Shown in pieces: positions 1-7,094 of a DNA stretch of 9,719 nt. Below the pieces are notes generated by a model that saw only the letters and a program-made list of their open reading frames with translations, searched no databases and was not told the origin of the DNA. Position numbers and translations under genes: made by a program. The DNA is from an uncultured Mogibacterium sp. GTDB taxonomy: Bacteria > Bacillota_A > Clostridia > Peptostreptococcales > Anaerovoracaceae. The stretch is from assembly GCF_938039775.1 (NCBI RefSeq), contig NZ_CALHTQ010000134.1, forward strand, positions 1 to 9,719, given 5' to 3'. The stretch's first letter is position 1, and each line of letters opens with the position of its first letter.

Positions 1-1273
1 GCTCAAGTGCCTGATCAACATCGGCGATTATATCATCGATATCCTCGATACCTACTGACATTCTCACTAAATCCTGAGAGATTCCAGCCGCTACTAGCTC
101 CTCATCGTTCATCTGTCTATGAGTAGTCGATGCAGGATGAAGCACACAAGTTCTTGAATCAGCTACGTGTGTAACTATCGCTGCGAGCTTTAGCGAATCC
201 ATGAACTTAATAGCTGCCTCTCTACCGCCCTTTACTCCAAATGCGATAACACCGCAAGAACCGTTTGGAAGATACTTCTGTGCAAGCTCGTGCTGGCTAT
301 CGCTTTCTAGACCTGAGAACGAAACCCAAGCAACCTTGGGGTGATTCTCTAGATGCTTAGCAAGAGTCATAGCATTCTCGAAGTGTCTCTCCATTCTGAG
401 GTGAAGAGTTTCGAGTCCAATACCTAGATAGAATGCATTCTGAGGCGATGGAATAGAACCGAGGTCGCGCATCAAGTTAGTTGTCATCTTTACAATGTAA
501 GCAGCTTTGCCAAAACTCTCAGTGTAAACGGTGCCGTGATAAGTCTCATCAGGAGTTGTTAGTCCTGGGAACTTCTCACTGTACTTAGTCCAGTCAAAGT
601 TACCGGAATCAACTACTACACCACCAACCGAATTAGCAGAACCATTCATGTACTTTGTAGTTGAGTGTGTAACAATATCAACCCCCCACTCAAAAGGCTT
701 ACAGAAGATAGGTGTTGGGAAGGTGTTATCAACGATTAGCGGAACACCGTGCTCGTGTGCTGCATTTGCGAACTTCTCGATGTCTAGTACGCTTAGCGAC
801 GGATTTGATAGAGTCTCGCCAAATACAAGCTTAGTGTTAGGCTGGAACTTTGTCGCTAACTCCTCTGCTGTAATTTCAGGATCAACAAATGTTGTCTCGA
901 TACCCATCTGCTTCATAGTGTGAGCAATTAGGTTGTATGTTCCTCCATAGATAGCAGAAGTTGAGATGATGTGATCCCCTGCATTTGCAATATTTAGAAT
1001 AGCGTAGAAATTTGCAGCCTGACCAGATGATGTAAGTATAGCTGCAACACCACCCTCTAGCTGGCAAATCTTGTTTGCTACTGCATCATTAGTTGGGTTA
1101 GCAAGTCTAGTATAAAAATATCCAGGCTCTTTTAAGTCGAATAGATTTCCCATCTGCTCTGATGATTCGTACTTATAAGTAGTGGACTGAATTATTGGAA
1201 CTACTCTTGGTTCTCCGTTCTTTGGCTCGTAGCCACCCTGCACGCATACCGTGCTAGTTTTGTAATTTGTCAT
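1..1273 (-). CDS. metY: O-acetylhomoserine sulfhydrylase (O-acetylhomoserine aminocarboxypropyltransferase), 3' end cut by window edge
   Basis: A PLP enzyme of the Cys/Met metabolism family that makes homocysteine from O-acetylhomoserine and sulfide in the cytoplasm. I translated 424 codons from ATG 1273 to the window edge with no stop; the family is about 425-430 residues, so only the last few are missing. Visible residues: Y54 and R56 (YTRLANPT, phosphate contacts from the neighbouring subunit in the family), the SSGQAA loop at 82-87, the stacking Y109 (IYGGTY), D182 (VDNTF, pairs with the pyridine nitrogen) and the Schiff-base lysine K207 in HSTTKYMNG. The CVLHPASTTHRQ segment and the long insertions favour MetY over cystathionine gamma-synthase or gamma-lyase, though side reactions with O-acetylserine are possible. 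AGGAGGG lies 8 bases before the start, and a sigma-A promoter sits just upstream. No SAM riboswitch or T-box fits in the roughly 24-base leader. Confidence 0.93.
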   Translation of the reverse strand, partial: MTNYKTSTVCVQGGYEPKNGEPRVVPIIQSTTYKYESSEQMGNLFDLKEPGYFYTRLANPTNDAVANKICQLEGGVAAILTSSGQAANFYAILNIANAGDHIISTSAIYGGTYNLIAHTMKQMGIETTFVDPEITAEELATKFQPNTKLVFGETLSNPSLSVLDIEKFANAAHEHGVPLIVDNTFPTPIFCKPFEWGVDIVTHSTTKYMNGSANSVGGVVVDSGNFDWTKYSEKFPGLTTPDETYHGTVYTESFGKAAYIVKMTTNLMRDLGSIPSPQNAFYLGIGLETLHLRMERHFENAMTLAKHLENHPKVAWVSFSGLESDSQHELAQKYLPNGSCGVIAFGVKGGREAAIKFMDSLKLAAIVTHVADSRTCVLHPASTTHRQMNDEELVAAGISQDLVRMSVGIEDIDDIIADVDQALE

Positions 1274-1303
1274 ATAAAAGTCCCTCCTTTTTGTATCTAA
1301 TTA

Positions 1304-1332
1304 ACTATATAGTGTTTATTCGTGAATTGCAA
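1304..1332 (-). promoter_or_regulatory. sigma-A type promoter of metY
   Basis: On the minus strand TTGCAA (1327-1332) and TATAGT (1304-1309) are separated by exactly 17 bases. Transcription would start near 1297, giving a leader of only about 24 bases that carries the AGGAGGG ribosome binding site. This suggests metY can be transcribed separately from the RclA-type gene 92 bp upstream, although no terminator is visible between the two. Confidence 0.6.
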
Positions 1333-1365
1333 GTTGTACGAAGAGCGTTAATTAAATGATACTTA

Positions 1366-2730
1366 TTACTTAACCGAACCGAACAAGTCATTAAGTGCCT
1401 CCGCCATTGTCGGATGTGTAAATATCTGGTTAGCGAGCACTGTGTATGGCTGCTTTGCAATCATTGCTGTAACTACAATATTGATAACTTCGTGAGACTC
1501 CTCTCCAAAAAGTACTGCTCCAAGTATCTGATCAGTATCGGCATCAACGACAGCCTTGTAGATCCCCGTCTGATTTCCAAGTATCTTGGCCTTTGGAATA
1601 GCCGTTACGGGCAATTTCGAGACTCTTACGTTATAACCTTTTTCCCTTGCATCTTTTTCACCGAGACCAACTTTAGAGAATGTAGGATGTAGAAATGCTG
1701 AGAAAGCTATTTCCTGGCGCTCTTTTCTCGAGTAGCTTCCATCCCCGTCTAAATAGCTTTTCACAATGCGGTAATCATCGAGGGAAACGTAAGTGAACTG
1801 AGGCCCGCCGTTAATATCTCCCATTGCGAAGATATGTGGCTTGTTAGTCTGCAGGTGATCATTTACACTAATAAACCCACGCTCTGAAACCTCAACTCCA
1901 GCATTCTCTACATGCAGGTCCTCAACATTTGCTCTTCTGCCAGTAGCAACTAGTAGAGCATCTGCCCTAAGCTCTTTGCTGACACCATTTTCGGTATAGG
2001 CGATTGAAACTTCATCATCGCTCTGCTCAACATGATTAATTTCTGAATTGAATAGAATATCACCACCTAATGACTTATATGATTCATATACTACTTCTGC
2101 TACATCATCATCTTCTCTTGGAAGTAGTCTGTCCCCCATATCAATAATCGTTACTTTAGTTCCAAACTTTGCATATGTTGCTGCAAACTCTAGCCCTATA
2201 AATCCACTACCCAGAATAGCTAGAGTCTCTGGAAACTCCTCGAGGTTCATCAGCGTTTCGCTAGTATGAATGCGGTTTCCTACTTCAAGTCCTTTTACGT
2301 TAGGAATAAACGGTCTAGTTCCAGTATTGATAAAAATCTTTTCTGCGAATATCTCATATGAATCCGCTCCATTATCAACTAGGATTGTGTGGTCGTCTTT
2401 AAACGAGGCTGTACCATCTATAACTTCTACGTATTCATTGCTCTCAACCTTAGCGTAATTTGCTTTATTCAGCTTGGATATAAGGTTTTTCTTACCAAGC
2501 ACAGATTCTTTATAGTATGCTCTATTATCAGCATTGCTATAAGCCTTTCTATCTGCACAAGTTGCTAAGAACTTAGATGGGATGCACCCCACGTTTATGC
2601 AGGTTCCACCATACATATTTGATGATTTCTCAACGAGAACAGTCCTCTCTCCTTTATTTCCAAGGTAATTAGCCAGCGTCTTTCCAGCTTTTCCGAAACC
2701 AATTATTATGTTATCTACTTTTCTATTCAT
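1366..2730 (-). CDS. rclA: RclA-like FAD-dependent pyridine nucleotide-disulfide oxidoreductase
   Basis: A 454-residue flavoprotein of the glutathione reductase/mercuric reductase family. Read from memory it matches E. coli RclA (YkgC) along its whole length, with shared blocks such as GFGKAGKTLA, MYGGTCIN and FTYVSLDDYRIV. Seen in order: FAD-binding GFGKAG at 11-16, redox-active pair C44 and C49 in GGTCINVGCIP, NAD(P)-binding GSGFIG at 174-179, second FAD motif FAMGD ending at D305, and a C-terminal dimerisation domain with H439 and E444 (HPTMAE), the usual acid-base dyad. In E. coli RclA protects against hypochlorous acid and reduces Cu(II); the same role here is inference. There is no lipoyl-dehydrogenase context (no pyruvate dehydrogenase genes) and no N-terminal heavy-metal domain as in MerA. 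AAGGAG lies 10 bases before the ATG. No RclR-type regulator is in the window. Confidence 0.88.
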   Translation of the reverse strand: MNRKVDNIIIGFGKAGKTLANYLGNKGERTVLVEKSSNMYGGTCINVGCIPSKFLATCADRKAYSNADNRAYYKESVLGKKNLISKLNKANYAKVESNEYVEVIDGTASFKDDHTILVDNGADSYEIFAEKIFINTGTRPFIPNVKGLEVGNRIHTSETLMNLEEFPETLAILGSGFIGLEFAATYAKFGTKVTIIDMGDRLLPREDDDVAEVVYESYKSLGGDILFNSEINHVEQSDDEVSIAYTENGVSKELRADALLVATGRRANVEDLHVENAGVEVSERGFISVNDHLQTNKPHIFAMGDINGGPQFTYVSLDDYRIVKSYLDGDGSYSRKERQEIAFSAFLHPTFSKVGLGEKDAREKGYNVRVSKLPVTAIPKAKILGNQTGIYKAVVDADTDQILGAVLFGEESHEVINIVVTAMIAKQPYTVLANQIFTHPTMAEALNDLFGSVK

Positions 2731-2848
2731 TTTTATTATACTCCTTATTGTAATTTTAAATTGCGTGCTATTTATTCAAACAATATCACATTGCATAAAG
2801 CATAATATGTTGAATTGTAGAAGTTTTTTAGTTATTGAAATATATAAT

Positions 2849-3472
2849 TTATTTCTTAAAAATATCCTTCTTTTTTAAACCATTCTTCTTAGCCTTTGGA
2901 ATCCAGTACATTCTATTAGCCTGATGTTTCCATATAAACCTTGGCCAATTAGGATTAATATATAAATCTTCTCCTGAGTTCTGCCTATTGATGTTTGTGG
3001 CAAACACTTCTAAAGCATCGCCTAAATTTTTAGTCGGTCCATGTCCGAGTGGTACTTTTTTTAGAAAAGGCAGCATCTCACCAGCTCCACATCCTATTCC
3101 TTGCCCCCAAACAAAACCATTGTCATTACACCAAAACTTCATCTGTTGAACGGCAATATGATTCTGTTTGCCTTCATAAAAGCCATTATTCATAATTGCG
3201 TATATAATGAGATTATTATTTCTATGATTTTCACTTATTCTTTCCATAAGATAAAGGATGTGAGATGGAATACTATCAACATACAAAGGAAAAGCAAGTA
3301 CGAGCATATCTGCATTTACAATTTCATCAACATTATTATCTGCCGATTTAAAGCTGTCCACATGAATAATAGTCACTTCATTTTTTTTTATAAGTGGCAT
3401 TAACAATTCTATAAGAAGTCCAGAGTTGCTCTTCCCACTTCTTGGACTACCATTAACAATTGTGAGCTGCAT
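2849..3472 (-). CDS. flavodoxin-fold NAD(P)H-dependent oxidoreductase (FMN reductase family)
   Basis: A 207-residue cytoplasmic protein with a flavodoxin-like fold. The N-terminus MQLTIVNGSPRSGKSNSG is a beta strand followed by the flavin phosphate-binding loop (N7-G-S-P-R11). FPLYVDSIPS at 61-70 is the usual second flavin-contact strand and loop, and MNNGFYEG (94-101) and GIGCGAGEML (125-134) resemble conserved segments of clostridial NAD(P)H-dependent oxidoreductases. The C-terminus is basic (KKNGLKKKDIFKK). The substrate cannot be read from the sequence. The start overlaps the end of the upstream flavoprotein gene by 20 bases, and its GGGGG-type ribosome binding site lies inside that gene, so the two are probably translationally coupled and may work together. 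The DNA is visibly AT-richer than metY. Confidence 0.78.
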   Translation of the reverse strand: MQLTIVNGSPRSGKSNSGLLIELLMPLIKKNEVTIIHVDSFKSADNNVDEIVNADMLVLAFPLYVDSIPSHILYLMERISENHRNNNLIIYAIMNNGFYEGKQNHIAVQQMKFWCNDNGFVWGQGIGCGAGEMLPFLKKVPLGHGPTKNLGDALEVFATNINRQNSGEDLYINPNWPRFIWKHQANRMYWIPKAKKNGLKKKDIFKK

Positions 3473-3974
3473 ATGATACCCCCTTTCTCAACGCTTCCTC
3501 TTCATTTTCGCAGAAATTAATCTTTAACCTATTTGCATCAAAGTTAATTGCATTAGCCTCTACTAGCTTTGTAGCGATTTCTTTTTCTTCATTTGAGATA
3601 TCACTTCCATAAAAACATACAATAAGATTGAACTTATTACGGTAACGCTGCTTATGATGTGTTTCATTTTGTTTTATTTTGAAGAAAGGAAGTAAATAAG
3701 GAATGCTTCGGTCTATTACATTTTTTACAAATGGACTATATCCTCCGTAGAAGCAGCGACTTATAACAATGACATTTTCCGCCGCACCAAACAACGCCCC
3801 CATATTTTGATAGTCATCATTTATCACACATTTGCCTGGTGTCTTTATCCAGCATCCGAAGCAGCCCATACAATTTCTAATTGAGTTATTATTTGAAATG
3901 ACCTTTATATCGTCATTCTCTCCAATAAATTTCTCAACTTCAATTTTGCTTAAATCATGAATTAGTAAATTCAT
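3453..3974 (-). CDS. flavodoxin-family protein with a CxxCxxCx7C cluster (iron-sulfur flavoprotein-like)
   Basis: A 173-residue protein resembling clostridial flavodoxin-family proteins. It has a compact cysteine cluster C35-x2-C38-x2-C41-x7-C49 in NCMGCFGCWIKTPGKC, similar in spacing to the 4Fe-4S motif of archaeal iron-sulfur flavoproteins. CFYGGYSPFVKNVIDRSIPY (74-93) matches the strand and loop that contacts flavin in this family. The N-terminus (MNLLIHDLS) has no canonical glycine/serine phosphate loop, so flavin binding may be atypical or depend on a partner. AGGAGA lies 6 bases before the ATG. It is the first gene of a two-gene unit, overlapping the next flavodoxin-fold gene by 20 bases. 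Electron transfer is the likely general role; whether the cysteines hold a cluster or act as thiols is not shown. Confidence 0.75.
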   Translation of the reverse strand: MNLLIHDLSKIEVEKFIGENDDIKVISNNNSIRNCMGCFGCWIKTPGKCVINDDYQNMGALFGAAENVIVISRCFYGGYSPFVKNVIDRSIPYLLPFFKIKQNETHHKQRYRNKFNLIVCFYGSDISNEEKEIATKLVEANAINFDANRLKINFCENEEEALRKGVSYAAHNC

Positions 3975-4009
3975 CTTGTATCTCCTATATTTCTCTGATG
4001 ATACATAAT

Positions 4010-4015
4010 ATTATA
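4010..4015 (-). promoter_or_regulatory. candidate -10 box for the flavoprotein gene pair
   Basis: TATAAT on the minus strand lies about 35 bases before the start of the first flavoprotein gene. I see no convincing -35 box 16-18 bases upstream of it, so an activator or a weak promoter is possible. It lies in the 170-bp divergent region shared with the plus-strand membrane protein gene. Confidence 0.35.
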
Positions 4016-4089
4016 CTCCCTCACAATCCGCTCTTTATGATATGTGCTTATTCTTTTTGAAAAACTATTACCTATATCAAGATATGAAT

Positions 4090-4098
4090 TGTTATAAT
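4090..4098 (+). promoter_or_regulatory. extended -10 promoter for the membrane protein gene
   Basis: TGT followed by a perfect TATAAT (4093-4098) on the plus strand is an extended -10 element. The -35 position reads poorly, as is usual for this promoter class. An imperfect palindrome ATATC-AA-GATAT (4074-4085) lies just upstream and could be an operator. The leader to ATG 4145 would be about 40 bases. Confidence 0.5.
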
Positions 4099-4144
4099 AC
4101 CAATATATGCTTTTTATTATATTTTAGAGGGGAAAAGACTTCAT

Positions 4145-5167
4145 ATGGGCTTTTTAATTGTATTTCTTGGCTTTTTTATCATCCTGAGTCTGTCTTTCAT
4201 TGCCACTATTTATATATACGTTAGATTCGCCTTTGCTGTTAAATCTGATACAGAAGTTCCTGCTTGGATTTATAAAATCGGTCAATCGTTCAAATCTAGA
4301 AGCTATATCACCTTTGATAACGTTACTGATTCCAAGGCATTTAAAGAAGCGACACTATTTATTGTTAGGCTCATTTTTATAAATTTTCTTTTTATAGCCG
4401 TAGCTTATCACAATACTCACAGCCTAACATTCGCCACATACAAATGCATAAAGGCACAGTTTGCCCTTGTGCTCGTAACTACTTTTATTCAAAAAATTAT
4501 TAAATTAATCTCTATAACGAGAGCTAAATCAGATAAGCCTATTTACTCATATGCTTCGACGAACGCTGTAATTGCTTCGATATTTTTTACTTCTTTCATC
4601 TTAATGCTCTGCACGTCTATGGCAGGCATTCCTGTAAAGCCGCTTAACATACAGCTTGATAATACCAATGTGATTATCGGTGAGACGACAGCAGCCGACC
4701 TCATTTCTTCGGGATTCACTTTCACCGATGCTTCACCAAATGATATAGTTGTAAATCAGCGTAACGATCACTTTTATTATGGCAAGCTCGTTGAGATTAC
4801 TAAAGATGGTAAGTCTTACGGAAACATGTTTCTCACTCCGGAAAGCGGTGATAAGGACGAGCTCAGGAACTGCATAGTTACATTTTACAGAGTGGAAGCT
4901 ACGAACAAGCAGATATCAAAAGTGAAAATAAACAATACAAGACTAGAAAATCTTAGATACAATGACTTTAAGAGTAAGAAAATGATTAACATCTTCTCGC
5001 TAAATCCACTTGACTACAAAGAAGATACATATGATAACTCTTTTAGCTTGAAGGTCGGCACCGATGAATACCTAATATGGAAAGCATACTGGATTACCGC
5101 TGATTTTAACTCTGATAAATCACCTTACAGATATAGTATAGGAGCGCACCACATAAAATGGGAGTAA
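4145..5167 (+). CDS. four-helix membrane protein of unknown function with a C-terminal soluble domain
   Basis: I do not recognise this 340-residue protein. Four hydrophobic segments are visible: about 3-30, 69-88, 104-125 and 140-160. After the last one comes a polar domain of about 175 residues (165-340), probably outside the cell if the N-terminus is inside. This domain contains GETTAADLISSGFTFTD (179-195), which resembles a short motif (TTxxDLxxxGF) I recall from uncharacterised Firmicutes proteins, and an aromatic-rich end (YLIWKAYWITADF). AGAGGGG (4126-4132) precedes the ATG by 12 bases, slightly long but with no better start nearby. It is the only plus-strand gene here, is divergent from the flavoprotein pair and convergent with the helical-protein gene. 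The stop codon lies inside a terminator-like hairpin. Confidence 0.72.
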   Translation: MGFLIVFLGFFIILSLSFIATIYIYVRFAFAVKSDTEVPAWIYKIGQSFKSRSYITFDNVTDSKAFKEATLFIVRLIFINFLFIAVAYHNTHSLTFATYKCIKAQFALVLVTTFIQKIIKLISITRAKSDKPIYSYASTNAVIASIFFTSFILMLCTSMAGIPVKPLNIQLDNTNVIIGETTAADLISSGFTFTDASPNDIVVNQRNDHFYYGKLVEITKDGKSYGNMFLTPESGDKDELRNCIVTFYRVEATNKQISKVKINNTRLENLRYNDFKSKKMINIFSLNPLDYKEDTYDNSFSLKVGTDEYLIWKAYWITADFNSDKSPYRYSIGAHHIKWE

Positions 5168-5188
5168 GCACTACGCTTACTCCCATTT
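5156..5188. terminator. bidirectional terminator hairpin between convergent genes
   Basis: A perfect 14-bp stem (5156-5169 pairs with 5175-5188) with a 5-base loop. The stop codon of the plus-strand membrane protein (5165-5167) lies in the left arm, and the stop of the minus-strand gene (5187-5189) overlaps the end of the right arm. The T-rich tail is short on both strands (ATTTTATG on minus, ATTTACATATTTT on plus), so termination strength is uncertain, but the position fits a shared terminator. Confidence 0.7.
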
Positions 5189-5819
5189 ACATATTTTCTA
5201 ACAAACTTATTTCCTTTTGTAAAATATTTTTTTCTTTCAAAATTGCTATGAGTTCTTCTCGCTGCTGTTCAGACATATATTTTTTTACTTGATTGTTTTG
5301 CGAAGAACTATAGCACTGCCTGATAGCAATCTTAATGTGGGACAACGTAAGTTTATCTCTTTTCTTCTCTAGTACTTTTATAAAAATATCCCATACAAAT
5401 GCTTCTTCATATATCCAAAAGAACGATGCTACAGCCTGCAGTACCTTGGGGTGTTTTTGTGTCTCAAGCAAATATCTAACGTATTTTTTACTTTCTTCTT
5501 CAAAATGATTAATTTTGTCTTCTGTAATTATATCTGAGTCAGCCTTATATAAATGACTTAAATGAATATATCGTGCACAAAAGCATTGGAGAGTATATAC
5601 ATTGTTCCATATAGTATCAGTATCGGTCTCTTTTTTAATTGCTGAGATATATCTATCTGTATTGATAATAAACCAAACCTTTATCTGTTTTGTATCTTTA
5701 GTACCAAGCTCTTTGCATGCAGCTCTCCTAAAATAACTTGAGGCTTTTTTACGTTCTTTCTCATCATTGCTTTCCAAGTTGCATAGTTCATTGTCCATTG
5801 TCTCAATCGTATATTTCAT
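5187..5819 (-). CDS. hypothetical helical protein, possibly HEAT-like
   Basis: A 210-residue protein I do not recognise. It is rich in Lys, Glu and Leu, has no signal peptide or membrane segment, and appears almost entirely alpha-helical. The middle (about 110-175) alternates amphipathic helices with short turns, as in HEAT or armadillo-like solenoids. The C-terminus (about 180-207) is a charged helix that could form a coiled coil. No catalytic motif is visible. GAGGAA lies 5 bases before the ATG. The gene starts 18 bp after the TPR gene and has no promoter of its own that I can see, so the two probably form one transcript, and a shared complex or process is plausible. The DNA is AT-rich. Confidence 0.7.
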   Translation of the reverse strand: MKYTIETMDNELCNLESNDEKERKKASSYFRRAACKELGTKDTKQIKVWFIINTDRYISAIKKETDTDTIWNNVYTLQCFCARYIHLSHLYKADSDIITEDKINHFEEESKKYVRYLLETQKHPKVLQAVASFFWIYEEAFVWDIFIKVLEKKRDKLTLSHIKIAIRQCYSSSQNNQVKKYMSEQQREELIAILKEKNILQKEISLLENM

Positions 5820-5837
5820 ATCAATTCCTCGTGATAT

Positions 5838-6953
5838 TTAAAATTTATGTCTTACACAGTCTACCATATAACAAGAATATTCTGGATATAATTTAAGCTC
5901 CATTTCCGGTCTCAGCTGCTTGTACTTTATGCGGGATATCATTTCTTCAAAATCTCGCTTATCTTTCTCCCAGCTTTCTAAAATCTCCTGCTTTTCCTTC
6001 TCACTATCATATTCTGTATCTATTATGGCATCAGCAATTGCACCCTCAAGATATTTTCGATTCTTTTCTTCAAGTCGTGTAAACCTATCTCTTTTACCAC
6101 TTATCCACAGCACATAATACAAGTGTTCCCAATCAACTGTATAGTATTCGCTCTCCACTTCTTCAGTGCAGTAGCTCAGGAATCTATCATATTCTTCTAG
6201 CGCATAATATGCATCAAATACCTGATATTCCATAATATCATCGGTATTCAAATCATAATTATCGTCAGATCCTATTTTTATATTTTCTAGATATGAAATC
6301 GCAGTGTTTTTATCACCGAGAGCCACATCACAGTATGCTATACAAAGCTTTAGCCACATTCTATCTGGATACACCGTAATTAATTTTTCAAATATATCTT
6401 TCGCCTCTTGATATTCTCCAAGCGCATAAAGTGATGCCCCATAGTTAATATTAGATTCATAACTATTCTCTAGTTCTCTTGCATACTTAAAAAACTCATT
6501 ACTACGCACGATATTCTTTTTCTCTTTAGAGAAATCATTATCAGGAAAATAATAAAGTCCGAGGGCTTTATATGTCTCTACATATGGGGATTTCAAATCC
6601 TTCGCTTTTATCAAATAATCTAACGCTCTTCTTGAGTAATCTTCAACGAAAGCAATATTGGTATAAATCCTCGCAACTTGCTTATCATCAATCTCATTTT
6701 GAAATCTATCTAGAAAATCCTCAAGCAATTTAATATATTCGGTGTCACCTTCTCTAAGTTCTAATTTGACAGAAGCCAATGTGCATATTGCATCTACATC
6801 AGAGGGATGCTCCTTTAACTTAGAGAGTAGATATTCTTTCATCTGTTCGAGATAGTCTTTTGATCTTTCAAAATCTTCTAAAAAAGATTCTTCATATCGA
6901 TTTTCATATTCTGCTTTTAACTGTATCCAGTGCGCTCTTATATCCTTCATCAT
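5838..6953 (-). CDS. tetratricopeptide repeat (TPR) protein
   Basis: A 371-residue soluble helical protein. The clearest TPR is at about residues 169-198 (NYGASLYALGEYQEAKDIFE and on to the P of VYPD), with the usual small and aromatic positions, and weaker repeats appear before it (about 50-85, 95-120 and 125-160) and after it (about 205-230 and 240-265). The C-terminal quarter is highly charged (EKEKQEILESWEKDKRDFEE) and then ends in a Cys/Tyr-containing tail. No enzymatic motif is visible, so it is probably a protein-binding scaffold. The reading frame extends 9 bases further to TTG 6962, but AGGA (6963-6966) directly abuts that TTG and lies 9 bases before ATG 6953, so 6953 is the better start; ATG 6950 is also possible. 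It is the first gene of a unit with the helical protein downstream. Confidence 0.78.
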   Translation of the reverse strand: MMKDIRAHWIQLKAEYENRYEESFLEDFERSKDYLEQMKEYLLSKLKEHPSDVDAICTLASVKLELREGDTEYIKLLEDFLDRFQNEIDDKQVARIYTNIAFVEDYSRRALDYLIKAKDLKSPYVETYKALGLYYFPDNDFSKEKKNIVRSNEFFKYARELENSYESNINYGASLYALGEYQEAKDIFEKLITVYPDRMWLKLCIAYCDVALGDKNTAISYLENIKIGSDDNYDLNTDDIMEYQVFDAYYALEEYDRFLSYCTEEVESEYYTVDWEHLYYVLWISGKRDRFTRLEEKNRKYLEGAIADAIIDTEYDSEKEKQEILESWEKDKRDFEEMISRIKYKQLRPEMELKLYPEYSCYMVDCVRHKF

Positions 6954-6962
6954 GTGTATCAA

Positions 6963-6967
6963 TCCTA
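6963..6967 (-). promoter_or_regulatory. ribosome binding site fixing the TPR gene start
   Basis: TAGGA on the minus strand lies 9 bases before ATG 6953 but directly against TTG 6962, which rules out the longer TTG start on spacing. Confidence 0.6.
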
Positions 6968-6994
6968 AAGGTCTCTACTGTAAAAAAACAAGTC

Positions 6995-7023
6995 TATCTA
7001 TAGATATAAGTTAATTCTATCAA
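6995..7023 (-). promoter_or_regulatory. sigma-A type promoter of the TPR operon with overlapping 12-bp palindrome
   Basis: On the minus strand TTGATA (7018-7023) and TAGATA (6995-7000) are 17 bases apart. The -35 box overlaps the last two bases of the T-tract of the adhesin terminator. A perfect palindrome TATCTATAGATA (6995-7006) covers the -10 box; it may be an operator or a product of AT richness. Confidence 0.5.
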
Positions 7024-7050
7024 AAAAGCTGGGTGCGATATACCCAGCTT
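7022..7050 (-). terminator. rho-independent terminator of the adhesin gene
   Basis: On the minus strand a 9-bp stem AAGCTGGGT/ACCCAGCTT (7050-7042 with 7034-7026) and a 7-base loop run straight into six T residues (7027-7022). It lies 44 bp beyond the stop codon of the adhesin gene and separates it from the TPR operon. Confidence 0.88.
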
Positions 7051-7094
7051 CCATTTAAATTTTTATCCTTTTTTTAATGTAAGTTGATTAATCT

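Noticed and set aside
648..1067. Short open frames inside metY on both strands
   Set aside because: They overlap the clearly coding metY frame, lack ribosome binding sites and encode no recognisable protein.
2781..2848. Possible terminator or promoter between the flavoprotein pair and the RclA-like gene
   Set aside because: Only 3-5 bp stems without T-tract and no pair of boxes with good spacing; too weak to list, though a promoter for rclA may be there.
3101..3403. 100-codon plus-strand frame opposite the flavodoxin-fold gene
   Set aside because: Antisense shadow of a recognisable flavoprotein; no ribosome binding site.
5838..6962. TTG start at 6962 for the TPR protein
   Set aside because: The AGGA ribosome binding site directly abuts this TTG, leaving no spacing, while ATG 6953 has a 9-base spacing.
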